Source of the DNA: CAZHPA01 sp964533945
Lineage (GTDB): Bacteria > Bacillota > Clostridia > Lachnospirales > WRBF01
Assembly: GCA_964533945.1 (NCBI GenBank)
Contig: CAZHPA010000012.1
Span: forward strand, 1-44,058
Reading direction: 5' to 3'
DNA length: 44,058 bases
Every line of letters begins with the position of its first letter. The stretch's first letter is position 1. The position numbers and the translations under genes were made by a program. The notes under the pieces are model-generated. The model made no database searches. It was given only the letters and a program-made list of their open reading frames with translations, and had not been told where the DNA came from. This document shows, piece after piece, positions 16,052-25,164 of this stretch.

Positions 16052-19000
16052 TTAAGCAATAAATCCAGCTAAAATTCTTGTAAGTCTTACTAAGTCTTTA
16101 ACATTAATAACACCGTCTTGGTAAACATCTGCGGCTTTTTGCTGCTCGGGTGTAAAAATTATGTTCCAATCTGCATTATATCTTAGCAATATAATTAAGT
16201 CTACTGTGTCTAAATTTCCGTCACTATTAACGTCGCCTAAAAGCACACCTGTTTCTTCAATGCTAACTTTAAATTCCCCAACAGCTATATCAAAATATTT
16301 AACTAAAACTTTAGAAGCTTCTTTATCAAGTATAAACGTAACACCTTTGTTTGCCATATCTATTGTTACTTCCCCGGCTTCGCCTTCTACTTTAAATTTT
16401 CCGCCTGTTAAATCAATATCTTCTGCTGGTTTATACGTTGTTTTTGCCGGAAGTTCTATTATTGAAAAGCTTGGGGTATATTGTGGTTCAACAGATTTTT
16501 TGTATTCAGGTATAGTATTTATTTGCCTGCTTAATTCAGTGCCTTCTTCAATATTTAAATAATTTTGCCCAATTCCAAACCATTCAACGTTTTCTACAAT
16601 TTCATCTGAAAGTTTTAAACTAACAAGTTTGTTTTCTGTGAAGTCAAAAATACGTAAACTTATCAAGTTGCTAATGTTAAGTTCTGTTAAATTATTGCGA
16701 CCGCATTCAAGAAAAACTAAAGCTGTTAAATTAGCAACATTAAGCTCTGTTAAATTATTGTTATGGCAATGAAGCTCGGATAAATTTGTTAAGTTGCTAA
16801 CATCAAGCTGATTCAAATTATTGTTACCGCAATTAAGAAATTCTAGCTTTGTTAATTTTGTAACATCAAGTTCTGTTAAATTATTGTTGTAGCAAGAAAG
16901 TCCAAGTAAATTTGTTAAATTGCTAGCGCCAAGTTGCTCTAAGCTATTATCACTGCAATCAAGAAAATTTAACTTTGTTAATTTTGTAACATTAAGTTCC
17001 GTTAAATTATTACTGTAGCAATAAAACCCGAATAAATTCGTTAAATTGCTAACGTCAAGTTGCTCTAAGTTATTGTGGCCACAAGCAAGAAATTCTAACT
17101 TTGTTAATTTGGTAACATCAAGCTCTATTAAATTATTATTGGAGCAATGAAGCCTGGATAAATTTGTTAAATTGCTAACGTCGAGTTGCTCTAAACTATT
17201 ACTACTGCAATCAAGAAAATTTAACTTTGTTAATTTTGTAACATCAAGCTCTACTAAATTATTATTGGAGCAATGAAGCCCGGATAAATTTGTTAAATTG
17301 CTAACATTAAGCTCTGTTAAACTATTGCTTGAACAGTTAAGCTGAAGTAAATTTCTTAAATTACTAACATCAAGCCTTGATAAATCGTTGTCGCCGCAAT
17401 TAATATACTCTAAATTTGTTAATCCTTCCAAAATAAGCTCTTTTAAATTATTTCCGTTACAATTAAGTGAAATTAACTTTTTTAAGTTACTAACATCAAG
17501 TTGTGTTAAATTATTATAGGAACAATCCAACCAAATTAAGTTCGTAAAATATTCAATGCCTTTTAAGCTTTCAATTTTCTCTTCTTCGCTATAATAGGAA
17601 GATGATGAAACATCAAGTTCTGTTAAGCTCCTAACGTCTTTTGGAAAAATGTCGCTTTCAATTGTATAGTTTTGAAAATATAAAGGGTGCTTTCTTTTCA
17701 AGTTTTCAATAACTTTTTGCTTAAACTTCATATCTTCAAATTCAATTGGTAATTCTTCCGGTTCTGGCTGCTCTTCTCCTGGAACGAAAGTTTCTGTTTT
17801 ATAGCCGTTCCATATCGGTTTTGTCCAAAATGGCTTACCTTCTATGTAGTAAATCGTAAAATCTGGGTGCTTGCTTATAAAACCAAAAAATTCCGGCGAA
17901 TCTCCCATAAAATATAAGCTTTTTAAATTTGTAGGTCTGCTGTGACCAATATCAACAACATATTTTGTGCTGCTTGGAAAAGTTATGCTTTCCAAATTAT
18001 GTGAACCTTCAAACGAATAAGGTACGCAAGCAATAACTCCATCAGGAACTGTGTATTTAGTTGTTGTGTTTCCAACCGGATATAATACAAGTTTAGTTTC
18101 ATCTTTACTAAACACTACGCCGTCTTGACTTGTATAAAATCTGTTATTTTCTGCAATATTAATTTCTGTTAAGTTTGTACAGGCTGCAAATACTCCCCTG
18201 CCTATAACTTTGATGTTTTGTAATGTATTTACGTTAGATAAATTTTCACAGCCATAGAAAGAAAACCAACTAATATGAGTTACTGTATCTGGAATAAACA
18301 AAGATTCTATATCATCTGATACAGCGCCAACTCTTTCTCCTAAAAACTTTACAGGTCTTCCGTTAATTTGTTCTGGAATTACAACGTCTTTGCTCTTTCC
18401 AATATATTTTTTAATTAAAATACCTGTAGCAATGTCTTCATATTCAAAGTCGGTATTTCCAAGTTGCGTTTGGGTTGGTCTTTTTAATGTTGGTAAAGAA
18501 TCTCCATTAATTTCCCAAGTCTTGTCAAAATCCCAAACAACCTCATTGCTCCAATTTTTATTATCTAAGTAGTTAGATTTATCTTTAAAGAAGCTTAAAG
18601 GCTTTGCTTGAGCGTATGTTGTATCGGGGTTTATGTCAAAATTTATTGCCTTACTTCCTTCTAAAAAGTAGCTGTTTTGAATTATACCACTCTCTATTCC
18701 TTTTTCTCCTACAAGTGCGCCGCTTGATGCCGAGAAACAATTTGTTATTTTGCCGTAATATGTTGTACCATGAAATGTTAAGAAGTCCATATCATTATTT
18801 TTAGAACCGTTAATTATGCCGGCAATGTTTCCAACGCCCACATTCATGTATGATGATGCTGTGCTTCCGTTAAAATATGAATTTAAAATTGTTCCTGATG
18901 CTACTCCTGCAATTCCCCCTATATAATTTCCGCCTGTAACTTGAGCGTTTGAATAACAATTTACAATTAATTCATAGCCATTTACTTCTTCCAAAATTCC

Positions 19001-21391
19001 GGCTATCCCCCCAACAGCTTCATACCCTTCGATAGTGCCGCTAACAGAACAATTATAAATAATTCCGTTTGAACTTCCAGCTATGCCGCCTACTGCAAAA
19101 CTACCTGAAATTTTTGCATCCACAAGGTGAATGTTTTTTGCAATACCTCCAAAATAACCAAGAAATCCGTTATGGTATCTATATGTGTTGTTTTTATGTT
19201 CTGATGTTAAGTTTATAATTTTGTAGCCATCTCCATCGTAATTAATATCGGTTCTTGTAATCCAGCCCGATTCTCTGAGAGAAATAGGAAGCCAAATTTT
19301 GCCGCTTAAATTAATGTCTGCTGTTTGCTTGAAATATGCTTTATTTAAATATGAATCCCTAGAGTTAACATCAATATAAACTTTTGCAAGTTGTTCTGCC
19401 GTTTCTATTAAAAAAGGGTCGGCTTGCGTTCCAATTCCTCCTGCATAGCTTTCTGCTGCATAATCAGCCCAAAAATCAAGTTGTTTTACAACAACTTTGC
19501 AGCTTGCAGATTTTCCGTTTTCCAAAGAAAGTGTAAGTATTGTTTCTCCTTCTTTAACAGGAAATATAGTTTTGCCGTTAAACATTACAATGCCTTCGTT
19601 TGTTGCTGTTACTGTGAAGCTTTTGTTTGTTGCTATATCAGGAAATATATTAATATTAAGTTCATGAGTTTCTATAAATTGACTTCCAAAGCTAAGAAAA
19701 ACTTCTTCGGTATCAACGCTAATTGATGTTGCATATGTAATTTCATCGCCTAAAGCAATACCAAAATCAACAATACCTTGACCGTAAAGCACATCAAAGC
19801 CTTTAATTCCAACATCGGCAGCTGTGCTTTTTATTTGCGCTTCAAGCTCTGAAGGTGTTAAAGCGGGGTTGTTCATTTTAAGCATAGCAACAGAAGCTGC
19901 AACAAATGGAGAAGCCATGCTTGTGCCGTCATAATATCCATACTTGTTATTTGGTATGCTGCTTAATATAACAGTACCAGGCGCAGCAACATCAACAGAT
20001 TCCCCGTAGTTTGAAAAATTTGCAAGTTTGTCAAATTGATGTGTTGCCGAAACAGTAATGCATTCTCTAATTTTTGCAGGGCATATTATGCTTGTATCTA
20101 TTGAATCATTTCCGGCTGCAACAACTACAGAAGTGCCATTTTCTACAGCATTTTGAACACCTTGAGTTTTAAGGCAATTATCATCAATACAGAAAGACCT
20201 TAAACTCATATTAATTACATCTGCGCCTTGTTCGACTGCATAATCAATACCAAGTTTAATAATTAAATCCGTTCCGTATCCATCGTCGTCTAAAACTTTA
20301 ATAGGTAAAATTTTAACGTTTTCGGGTGTACTATCAACAACAATTCCGCTAACATGTGTTCCATGACCGAATATGTCGTTGGGCGTGCTGTCGTCATATG
20401 CAAAGTCATATCCATTTGATAACATACGGTTGGCTAAAAATTCATGTTCACTATCAACACCTGTATCCAAAACAGCAACAGTTACGTTTTCATTCTTGCC
20501 GTTTTCTAATAAAAATTGCTTATACCTATCGCTTTCAATACGTACTGCACCCCAACGGTCGTAAAGAGTTGCAGTTACTTTATTAATTTTGTCAAGTGTT
20601 ACATATTCTAATGCGCTATCTTTTAACAAGCTTTCGTATGCTAATTTTGTAGCTTCTTCAGTTTCAAATTGCAAAACAAATAGCCCGTTTCCGTCTGTTA
20701 TTTGTTGTTTTGCTCCAAAGTTGTTGCTTATACTACCAATTTTAGATTGCAAAACAATTCTTTTTGTTTGGTATGGTTTTGTTATTATAACTTTTCCATC
20801 ATTAACTATAACTTCATAATTAAGCATGCTTTCAAGTTGCCCTGAAGTTAACAAGCCCTTGTTTTTGGAAATTGTGTAGTCTTTATAGCGTTCTATAACT
20901 ATTCCGTCTTTTACGTATTGTATGCTTATAGGTTGTTGTTCATCATATGTATTTGAATTGCCATTGCTATAATTTAATGCTGATATGTCTTGATTAGGAA
21001 ATTGTTGCTCTGGTAGTTTTAATGAACTATTTTCGTCTTCATTAAGTATTATTGAATCGGCTTCGTAATTAAAGTTTGCTTTAATGCCTTGCACTTGAAG
21101 AATTGGCAAAATTGGTATTAGAATATCGTTTTCTGTAATGTCTTTTTCTACGCTATTTTCAATCAAAATTGGTTCACTTAATTGTTCCGGTTCGTTGTCG
21201 TCAATTTTAATTGTGTTTGCTTCAATGTCTATAATTATTGCCTCAACGTAGTTATTTTCCCAATTTTCTCTAACAAGGCTGCTTGCAAGAGAATGGAAAT
21301 TATCGGTTGCATGGGTTGCAACGTTTAGTGTGGCAGTAATTACACCGGTAACACAAATAAAGCAGACTAATGACATAAATTTTTTAAACAC
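16052..21391 (-). CDS. Large secreted subtilase with Ig-like, GLUG, LRR and dockerin modules
   Basis: This 1779-residue exported protein opens with a signal peptide (M-F-K-K-F, then a hydrophobic core to about residue 28). The S8 subtilisin domain has catalytic D309 (V-L-D-T-G-V-D), H343 (G-H-G-T-H-V-S-G), N428 (A-A-G-N-D) and S491 (G-T-S-M-A-S-P). An Ig-like BIG2-type domain (about 575-645), GLUG-type repeats (V-G-G-I-A-G, about 755-850) and a BspA-like LRR segment (about 1020-1165) follow. Fourteen 21-residue LRRs lie at about 1290-1590, and a type I dockerin with two calcium loops (G-D-V-N-S-D-G-N-L-D and A-D-V-Y-Q-D-G-V-I-N) at the end. The dockerin implies docking to a cohesin scaffold. 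The start is GTG after AAAGGGGG. Substrate is unknown. Confidence 0.92.
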   Translation of the reverse strand: MFKKFMSLVCFICVTGVITATLNVATHATDNFHSLASSLVRENWENNYVEAIIIDIEANTIKIDDNEPEQLSEPILIENSVEKDITENDILIPILPILQVQGIKANFNYEADSIILNEDENSSLKLPEQQFPNQDISALNYSNGNSNTYDEQQPISIQYVKDGIVIERYKDYTISKNKGLLTSGQLESMLNYEVIVNDGKVIITKPYQTKRIVLQSKIGSISNNFGAKQQITDGNGLFVLQFETEEATKLAYESLLKDSALEYVTLDKINKVTATLYDRWGAVRIESDRYKQFLLENGKNENVTVAVLDTGVDSEHEFLANRMLSNGYDFAYDDSTPNDIFGHGTHVSGIVVDSTPENVKILPIKVLDDDGYGTDLIIKLGIDYAVEQGADVINMSLRSFCIDDNCLKTQGVQNAVENGTSVVVAAGNDSIDTSIICPAKIRECITVSATHQFDKLANFSNYGESVDVAAPGTVILSSIPNNKYGYYDGTSMASPFVAASVAMLKMNNPALTPSELEAQIKSTAADVGIKGFDVLYGQGIVDFGIALGDEITYATSISVDTEEVFLSFGSQFIETHELNINIFPDIATNKSFTVTATNEGIVMFNGKTIFPVKEGETILTLSLENGKSASCKVVVKQLDFWADYAAESYAGGIGTQADPFLIETAEQLAKVYIDVNSRDSYLNKAYFKQTADINLSGKIWLPISLRESGWITRTDINYDGDGYKIINLTSEHKNNTYRYHNGFLGYFGGIAKNIHLVDAKISGSFAVGGIAGSSNGIIYNCSVSGTIEGYEAVGGIAGILEEVNGYELIVNCYSNAQVTGGNYIGGIAGVASGTILNSYFNGSTASSYMNVGVGNIAGIINGSKNNDMDFLTFHGTTYYGKITNCFSASSGALVGEKGIESGIIQNSYFLEGSKAINFDINPDTTYAQAKPLSFFKDKSNYLDNKNWSNEVVWDFDKTWEINGDSLPTLKRPTQTQLGNTDFEYEDIATGILIKKYIGKSKDVVIPEQINGRPVKFLGERVGAVSDDIESLFIPDTVTHISWFSFYGCENLSNVNTLQNIKVIGRGVFAACTNLTEINIAENNRFYTSQDGVVFSKDETKLVLYPVGNTTTKYTVPDGVIACVPYSFEGSHNLESITFPSSTKYVVDIGHSRPTNLKSLYFMGDSPEFFGFISKHPDFTIYYIEGKPFWTKPIWNGYKTETFVPGEEQPEPEELPIEFEDMKFKQKVIENLKRKHPLYFQNYTIESDIFPKDVRSLTELDVSSSSYYSEEEKIESLKGIEYFTNLIWLDCSYNNLTQLDVSNLKKLISLNCNGNNLKELILEGLTNLEYINCGDNDLSRLDVSNLRNLLQLNCSSNSLTELNVSNLTNLSGLHCSNNNLVELDVTKLTKLNFLDCSSNSLEQLDVSNLTNLSRLHCSNNNLIELDVTKLTKLEFLACGHNNLEQLDVSNLTNLFGFYCYSNNLTELNVTKLTKLNFLDCSDNSLEQLGASNLTNLLGLSCYNNNLTELDVTKLTKLEFLNCGNNNLNQLDVSNLTNLSELHCHNNNLTELNVANLTALVFLECGRNNLTELNISNLISLRIFDFTENKLVSLKLSDEIVENVEWFGIGQNYLNIEEGTELSRQINTIPEYKKSVEPQYTPSFSIIELPAKTTYKPAEDIDLTGGKFKVEGEAGEVTIDMANKGVTFILDKEASKVLVKYFDIAVGEFKVSIEETGVLLGDVNSDGNLDTVDLIILLRYNADWNIIFTPEQQKAADVYQDGVINVKDLVRLTRILAGFIA
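16620..17535 (-). repeat. Tandem 63-bp LRR-coding repeats with 126-bp higher-order unit
   Basis: About fourteen units of 63 bases encode repeats of the form L-x-x-L-D-V-S-N-L-T-N-L-x-x-L-x-C-x-x-N-N. From the fourth on, two versions alternate: one with V-S-N-L-T-N-L and one with V-T-K-L-T-K-L. The DNA therefore repeats every 126 bases, which points to expansion by duplication of a two-repeat block. Confidence 0.85.
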
Positions 21392-21460
21392 TTTCTTAAC
21401 CCCCTTTAAGTTTTGTAATTATTTTTTTGCTTTGGGTTTGCTACCTTAGTTTATATTACA

Positions 21461-21489
21461 ATAATATATAAAACAGCTTTAATTGTCAA
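21461..21489 (-). promoter_or_regulatory. Sigma-A promoter for the dockerin protease gene
   Basis: On the minus strand TTGACA (21489-21484) and TATTAT (21466-21461) are separated by 17 bases, about 70 bases before the GTG start. Confidence 0.75.
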
Positions 21490-21527
21490 TAATCTGCGAA
21501 AATAAAGAGCATATAAGTATGTTGCGC

Positions 21528-21556
21528 TTGCATTGCTTCTGCTTTAGTTGTATAAT
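21528..21556 (+). promoter_or_regulatory. Sigma-A promoter for aroF-aroA
   Basis: TTGCAT (21528-21533) and TATAAT (21551-21556) are separated by 17 bases, 31 bases before the aroF start. It is divergent from the protease promoter in the same gap. Confidence 0.75.
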
Positions 21557-21587
21557 GACTGAAAATATAATAAAGGAGTGAATTAAA

Positions 21588-22613
21588 TTGATTATTTCTT
21601 TAAAGAAAAATGCACCAAAGGAAGAAGTTGATAAAATAGTACAAAGTATTGAATCAAAAGGGCTTAATGTTACAGTAATTGAAGGGGCAAATTACAACGT
21701 TTTTGGTGTTGTAGGCGATACAACAATACTTGATGATGAAGCGATTGCTGCAAATAAATATGTAGATAACGTAAGCCGTATTGCAGCACCATACAAAAAA
21801 GCAAACAGATTGTTTCACCCAAATGATTCGGTAATTTCTGTTGGCGGAATAAAAGTTGGCGGCAAAGAAGATATTGTAGTTATAGGTGGGCCTTGCGCTG
21901 TTGAAACAAGAGAATCACTTTTAGAAGTTGCGCAAGACGTTAAAGATGCAGGTGCTTCAATGCTTCGTGGCGGCGCATACAAACCAAGAACTTCTCCATA
22001 TACATTTCAAGGGCATGGCACAGACGGCATACTTATTTTGTGTGAAGCAAGAGAAAAACTTGGGCTTCCTATCGTTACAGAAATAATGAGCATGGATAAA
22101 ATAGACGAATTTGAAGAACATGTTGACCTTGTTCAAGTTGGGGCAAGAAATATGCAAAATTTCGAGCTTTTAAAAGCGTTGGGTAAAATGACTAAGCCAA
22201 TTTTATTAAAACGTGGGCTTGCCAATACTATGGAAGAATGGATTATGTCTGCCGAATACATTATGGCAAGCGGCAACGAAAACGTAATACTTTGCGAACG
22301 AGGCATTAGAACGTTTGAAAAATACACAAGAAACACGCTTGATTTAAGTGTTGTTCCTATTATAAAAGAAAGAACACATTTACCAATTATAATAGACCCA
22401 TCACATGCAACCGGCGATTGGAGACTTGTTGAATCAATGTCACTTGCGGCAATAGCAGCAGGTTGCGACGGTTTAATTATTGAAGTTCACAACAACCCAG
22501 AATGCGCTTGGTCAGACGGCGGACAATCTTTAAAACCTGATAATTTTAAAGAAGTTATTAGAAAGAGCAAAGCAATTGCAGAAGTTATTGGAAGAAAAAT
22601 ATATGAAAGCTAA
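21588..22613 (+). CDS. aroF: 3-deoxy-7-phosphoheptulonate synthase (DAHP synthase, AroA-beta type)
   Basis: It condenses phosphoenolpyruvate and erythrose 4-phosphate, the first step of the shikimate pathway. An N-terminal ferredoxin-like domain of about 70 residues (M-I-I-S-L-K-K) precedes a TIM-barrel with G-G-P-C-A-V-E, G-A-Y-K-P-R-T-S-P and D-P-S-H-A-T-G. This is the layout of the short DAHP synthases of Firmicutes and Thermotoga, where the extra domain mediates feedback control. The start is a TTG with AAGGAG at 21573-21578; an alternative GTG stops after two codons. The last 11 bases overlap aroA, so the two are coupled. Confidence 0.93.
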   Translation: MIISLKKNAPKEEVDKIVQSIESKGLNVTVIEGANYNVFGVVGDTTILDDEAIAANKYVDNVSRIAAPYKKANRLFHPNDSVISVGGIKVGGKEDIVVIGGPCAVETRESLLEVAQDVKDAGASMLRGGAYKPRTSPYTFQGHGTDGILILCEAREKLGLPIVTEIMSMDKIDEFEEHVDLVQVGARNMQNFELLKALGKMTKPILLKRGLANTMEEWIMSAEYIMASGNENVILCERGIRTFEKYTRNTLDLSVVPIIKERTHLPIIIDPSHATGDWRLVESMSLAAIAAGCDGLIIEVHNNPECAWSDGGQSLKPDNFKEVIRKSKAIAEVIGRKIYES

Positions 22614-23919
22614 AATATATCCTTTAGGGGAAGGTGAAGTAAGCGGAATTGTAAATGTTCCGGCTTCAAAAAGTATGGCTCATCGTGCTGTAATTTGTGC
22701 TTGTCTTGCAGTCGGCGGAAAAAGCGTTATACGTAACATTTCAGATTCGTATTCAGATGACATAAAAGCAACGATTGAAGCTATGGAAAAGCTTGGGGCA
22801 AAATTTAATAAAGTAGGAAATGATTTAGAAATATATAACGAAAACTTAATTGTTGCTAAAAATGCAATAGTTAATTGCAACGAATCGGGTTCAACATTAA
22901 GGTTTTTAATACCATTGTTTTCGCTTTTAAATTCAAATTGCGGAAACGAACATAATGTTGTTTTCACAGGCAAAGGCAGGCTATTAAATCGCCCTCAATC
23001 TGTCTATGAACAAATTTTTAAAGAACAAGGTTTAGTTTTCAAGCAAACAGAAAACCAAATCGAAGTTAATGGCAAGCTTAAAGCCAGCGTATATGAAGTT
23101 AATGGAAATATTAGTTCGCAATTTATTAGCGGATTGCTATTAACACTACCTTTGCTTAACGCCGACTCTACTATAGTTATTAAACCGCCTTTTGAATCAC
23201 GTTCGTATGTTAATTTAACGCTTCAAGTTATGGAAAGCTTTGGGGTTAAAGCGCAATTTGTAGATGACAACACTATTAAAATTAAAGGTTGCCAAAAATA
23301 TGAAAAAGCTACATATGACGTTGAAGGCGACTATTCGCAGCTTGCGTTTTTTGCCGTGCTTGGTGCAATTAAAGGAAACATACAATGCCAAAACGTATTG
23401 AGCAGTTCTTTACAAGGCGATAAAGTAATTGTAGATATTGTTGAAAAATTCGGCGCTAACGTATTGCAAAGTGAAAAAGGCATTACGTTTTCAAAAAACA
23501 AGCTATGTGCAGGCGATTCTATGTTAATAGATTTAGCAAACTGCCCCGATTTAGGGCCTATAGTTACAGTTGCTGCAAGCTATGCAAAAGGCAAAACTAC
23601 AATATGTAACGTTGAAAGATTAAGAATTAAAGAGTCGGACAGAGTGTTGGCTATGGAAACAGAATTAAGAAAACTTGGGGTAAATATAAGTTCAACACAA
23701 AATGAAATCATTGTCGAAGGAAAGGGCGATTATAAGGAAGGGGTTGTTTTATTTTCACATAATGACCATAGAATAGCAATGGCGCTAACTATATTTATAG
23801 CTTGCGGAAATGTTCCTGCAATTCCTGTAATCATAGATTGTGCCGAATGCATTAATAAATCATACCCTAATTTTTTTGAAGATTGCAAAAAATTAGGAAT
23901 AAAAATAGAGGTGTTTTGA
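22603..23919 (+). CDS. aroA: 3-phosphoshikimate 1-carboxyvinyltransferase (EPSP synthase)
   Basis: It joins PEP to shikimate 3-phosphate, the sixth shikimate step and the glyphosate target. Recognisable motifs are V-P-A-S-K-S-M-A-H-R near the start, E-S-G-S-T-L-R-F-L, the R-I-K-E-S-D-R motif and D-H-R-I-A-M-A near the end. The chosen ATG at 22603 gives M-K-A-K-I-Y-P-L, matching the family N-terminus; the frame is open a little further upstream inside aroF. The gene overlaps aroF by 11 bases and ends 3 bases before the malic enzyme start. L-R-F-L replaces the more usual L-R-x-L of glyphosate-sensitive enzymes in an unremarkable way. Confidence 0.94.
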   Translation: MKAKIYPLGEGEVSGIVNVPASKSMAHRAVICACLAVGGKSVIRNISDSYSDDIKATIEAMEKLGAKFNKVGNDLEIYNENLIVAKNAIVNCNESGSTLRFLIPLFSLLNSNCGNEHNVVFTGKGRLLNRPQSVYEQIFKEQGLVFKQTENQIEVNGKLKASVYEVNGNISSQFISGLLLTLPLLNADSTIVIKPPFESRSYVNLTLQVMESFGVKAQFVDDNTIKIKGCQKYEKATYDVEGDYSQLAFFAVLGAIKGNIQCQNVLSSSLQGDKVIVDIVEKFGANVLQSEKGITFSKNKLCAGDSMLIDLANCPDLGPIVTVAASYAKGKTTICNVERLRIKESDRVLAMETELRKLGVNISSTQNEIIVEGKGDYKEGVVLFSHNDHRIAMALTIFIACGNVPAIPVIIDCAECINKSYPNFFEDCKKLGIKIEVF

Positions 23920-23922
23920 AAT

Positions 23923-25107
23923 TTGGAATCTATAGAACAAAAAGCTTTAAAACTTCATAAGCAATGGAAAGGTAAAATCGAAGTTATAAGCACTGTTCCT
24001 GCAAAGACAAAAGAAGATTTATCGGTTGCATACACACCCGGGGTTGCTGCTCCGTGTTTGGCTATTAAAGACGACGTAAATCTTTCGTATGAATATACAA
24101 GAAGACAAAATTTAGTTGCTGTTATAACAGATGGAACGGCTGTTTTAGGGCTTGGCGACATTGGGCCAGAAGCCGCTATGCCTGTTATGGAAGGAAAGTG
24201 TGTTTTATTCAAACAGTTCGGCAATGTTGATGCATTTCCTCTTTGCATACGCTCGAAAGATGTTGACGAAATTGTAAACACTGTAAAGCTGCTTGCCGGA
24301 AGCTTTGGCGGAATAAATTTAGAAGATATTTCTGCTCCTCGTTGCTTTGAAATTGAAAGACGGCTTAAAAAAGAGTGTGATATTCCAATATTCCACGATG
24401 ACCAACACGGAACGGCAGTTGTTTGTGTTGCGGCAATAATTAACGCTTTAAAAATTGTAGGGAAAAATATATGCGACATTGAAGTTGTTGTTAATGGTTC
24501 TGGGGCAGCCGGAATTGCCGTTACAAAGTTACTTTTTAATATGGGTTTGAAAAATGTTGTAATTTGCGATACAAAAGGCGCAATTTACGAAGGAAGACAA
24601 AGTCTTAATTCTGAAAAAGAAGAAATTGCAAAGGTATCTAATAAAATGAAAAAAGCCGGAACGCTTGAACAAGTAATTGTAGGTGCTGATGTTTTTATTG
24701 GGCTTTCTGTTGCCGGTGTTTTAACAAAACAAATGATTAAAACTATGGCAAAAGACCCAATTATTTTTGCAATGGCAAATCCAACTCCAGAAATTATGCC
24801 GCACGAAGCAGTTGAAGCAGGGGCAAAAGTTGTTGGAACGGGGCGTTCAGACTTTGCCAACCAAATTAACAACGTTCTTGCTTTTCCCGGAATTTTTAGA
24901 GGTGCATTGGATGTTAGAGCAAAAGATATTAATGACGAAATGAAAATTGCAGCGGCTCATGCTATAGCTTCGCTAATAACAGACGAGGAATTAACACCTT
25001 CATATATTATTCCTGCGCCTTTCGATTCAAGAGTTGGGGAAGCAGTTGCTAAAGCAGTTGCTAAAGCTGCTATTGATTCCGGAGTTGCTGTTTGCAGAGA
25101 ATATTGA
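23923..25107 (+). CDS. Malic enzyme, NAD(P)-dependent
   Basis: It decarboxylates malate to pyruvate, linking C4 acids to pyruvate metabolism. The short bacterial form (394 residues) shows the A-Y-T-P-G-V-A motif, the D-G-T-A-V-L-G-L-G-D-I-G-P signature, F-H-D-D-Q-H-G-T-A and a Rossmann G-S-G-A-A-G-I-A. The start is a TTG with GAGGTG at 23908-23913. The gene is read with aroF-aroA, although it is not an aromatic-pathway enzyme. Cofactor preference (NAD or NADP) cannot be told from what I can see. Confidence 0.93.
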   Translation: MESIEQKALKLHKQWKGKIEVISTVPAKTKEDLSVAYTPGVAAPCLAIKDDVNLSYEYTRRQNLVAVITDGTAVLGLGDIGPEAAMPVMEGKCVLFKQFGNVDAFPLCIRSKDVDEIVNTVKLLAGSFGGINLEDISAPRCFEIERRLKKECDIPIFHDDQHGTAVVCVAAIINALKIVGKNICDIEVVVNGSGAAGIAVTKLLFNMGLKNVVICDTKGAIYEGRQSLNSEKEEIAKVSNKMKKAGTLEQVIVGADVFIGLSVAGVLTKQMIKTMAKDPIIFAMANPTPEIMPHEAVEAGAKVVGTGRSDFANQINNVLAFPGIFRGALDVRAKDINDEMKIAAAHAIASLITDEELTPSYIIPAPFDSRVGEAVAKAVAKAAIDSGVAVCREY

Positions 25108-25114
25108 AAAATAT

Positions 25115-25148
25115 AAAGACTGGCATCGTTTTTGTGATGTCAGTCTTT
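25115..25148. terminator. Terminator after the malic enzyme gene
   Basis: AAAGACTGGCATC (25115-25127) pairs with GATGTCAGTCTTT (25136-25148) with one G-T wobble and an 8-base loop, followed by a short T run. The convergent htpG gene ends 16 bases further on and may use the same stem. Confidence 0.8.
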
Positions 25149-25164
25149 TGATAAAGTAAGATTT

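Noticed and set aside
16161..16562. A 133-codon plus-strand frame inside the dockerin protease gene
   Set aside because: It is antisense to the dockerin-coding end of a clear gene and has no ribosome site.
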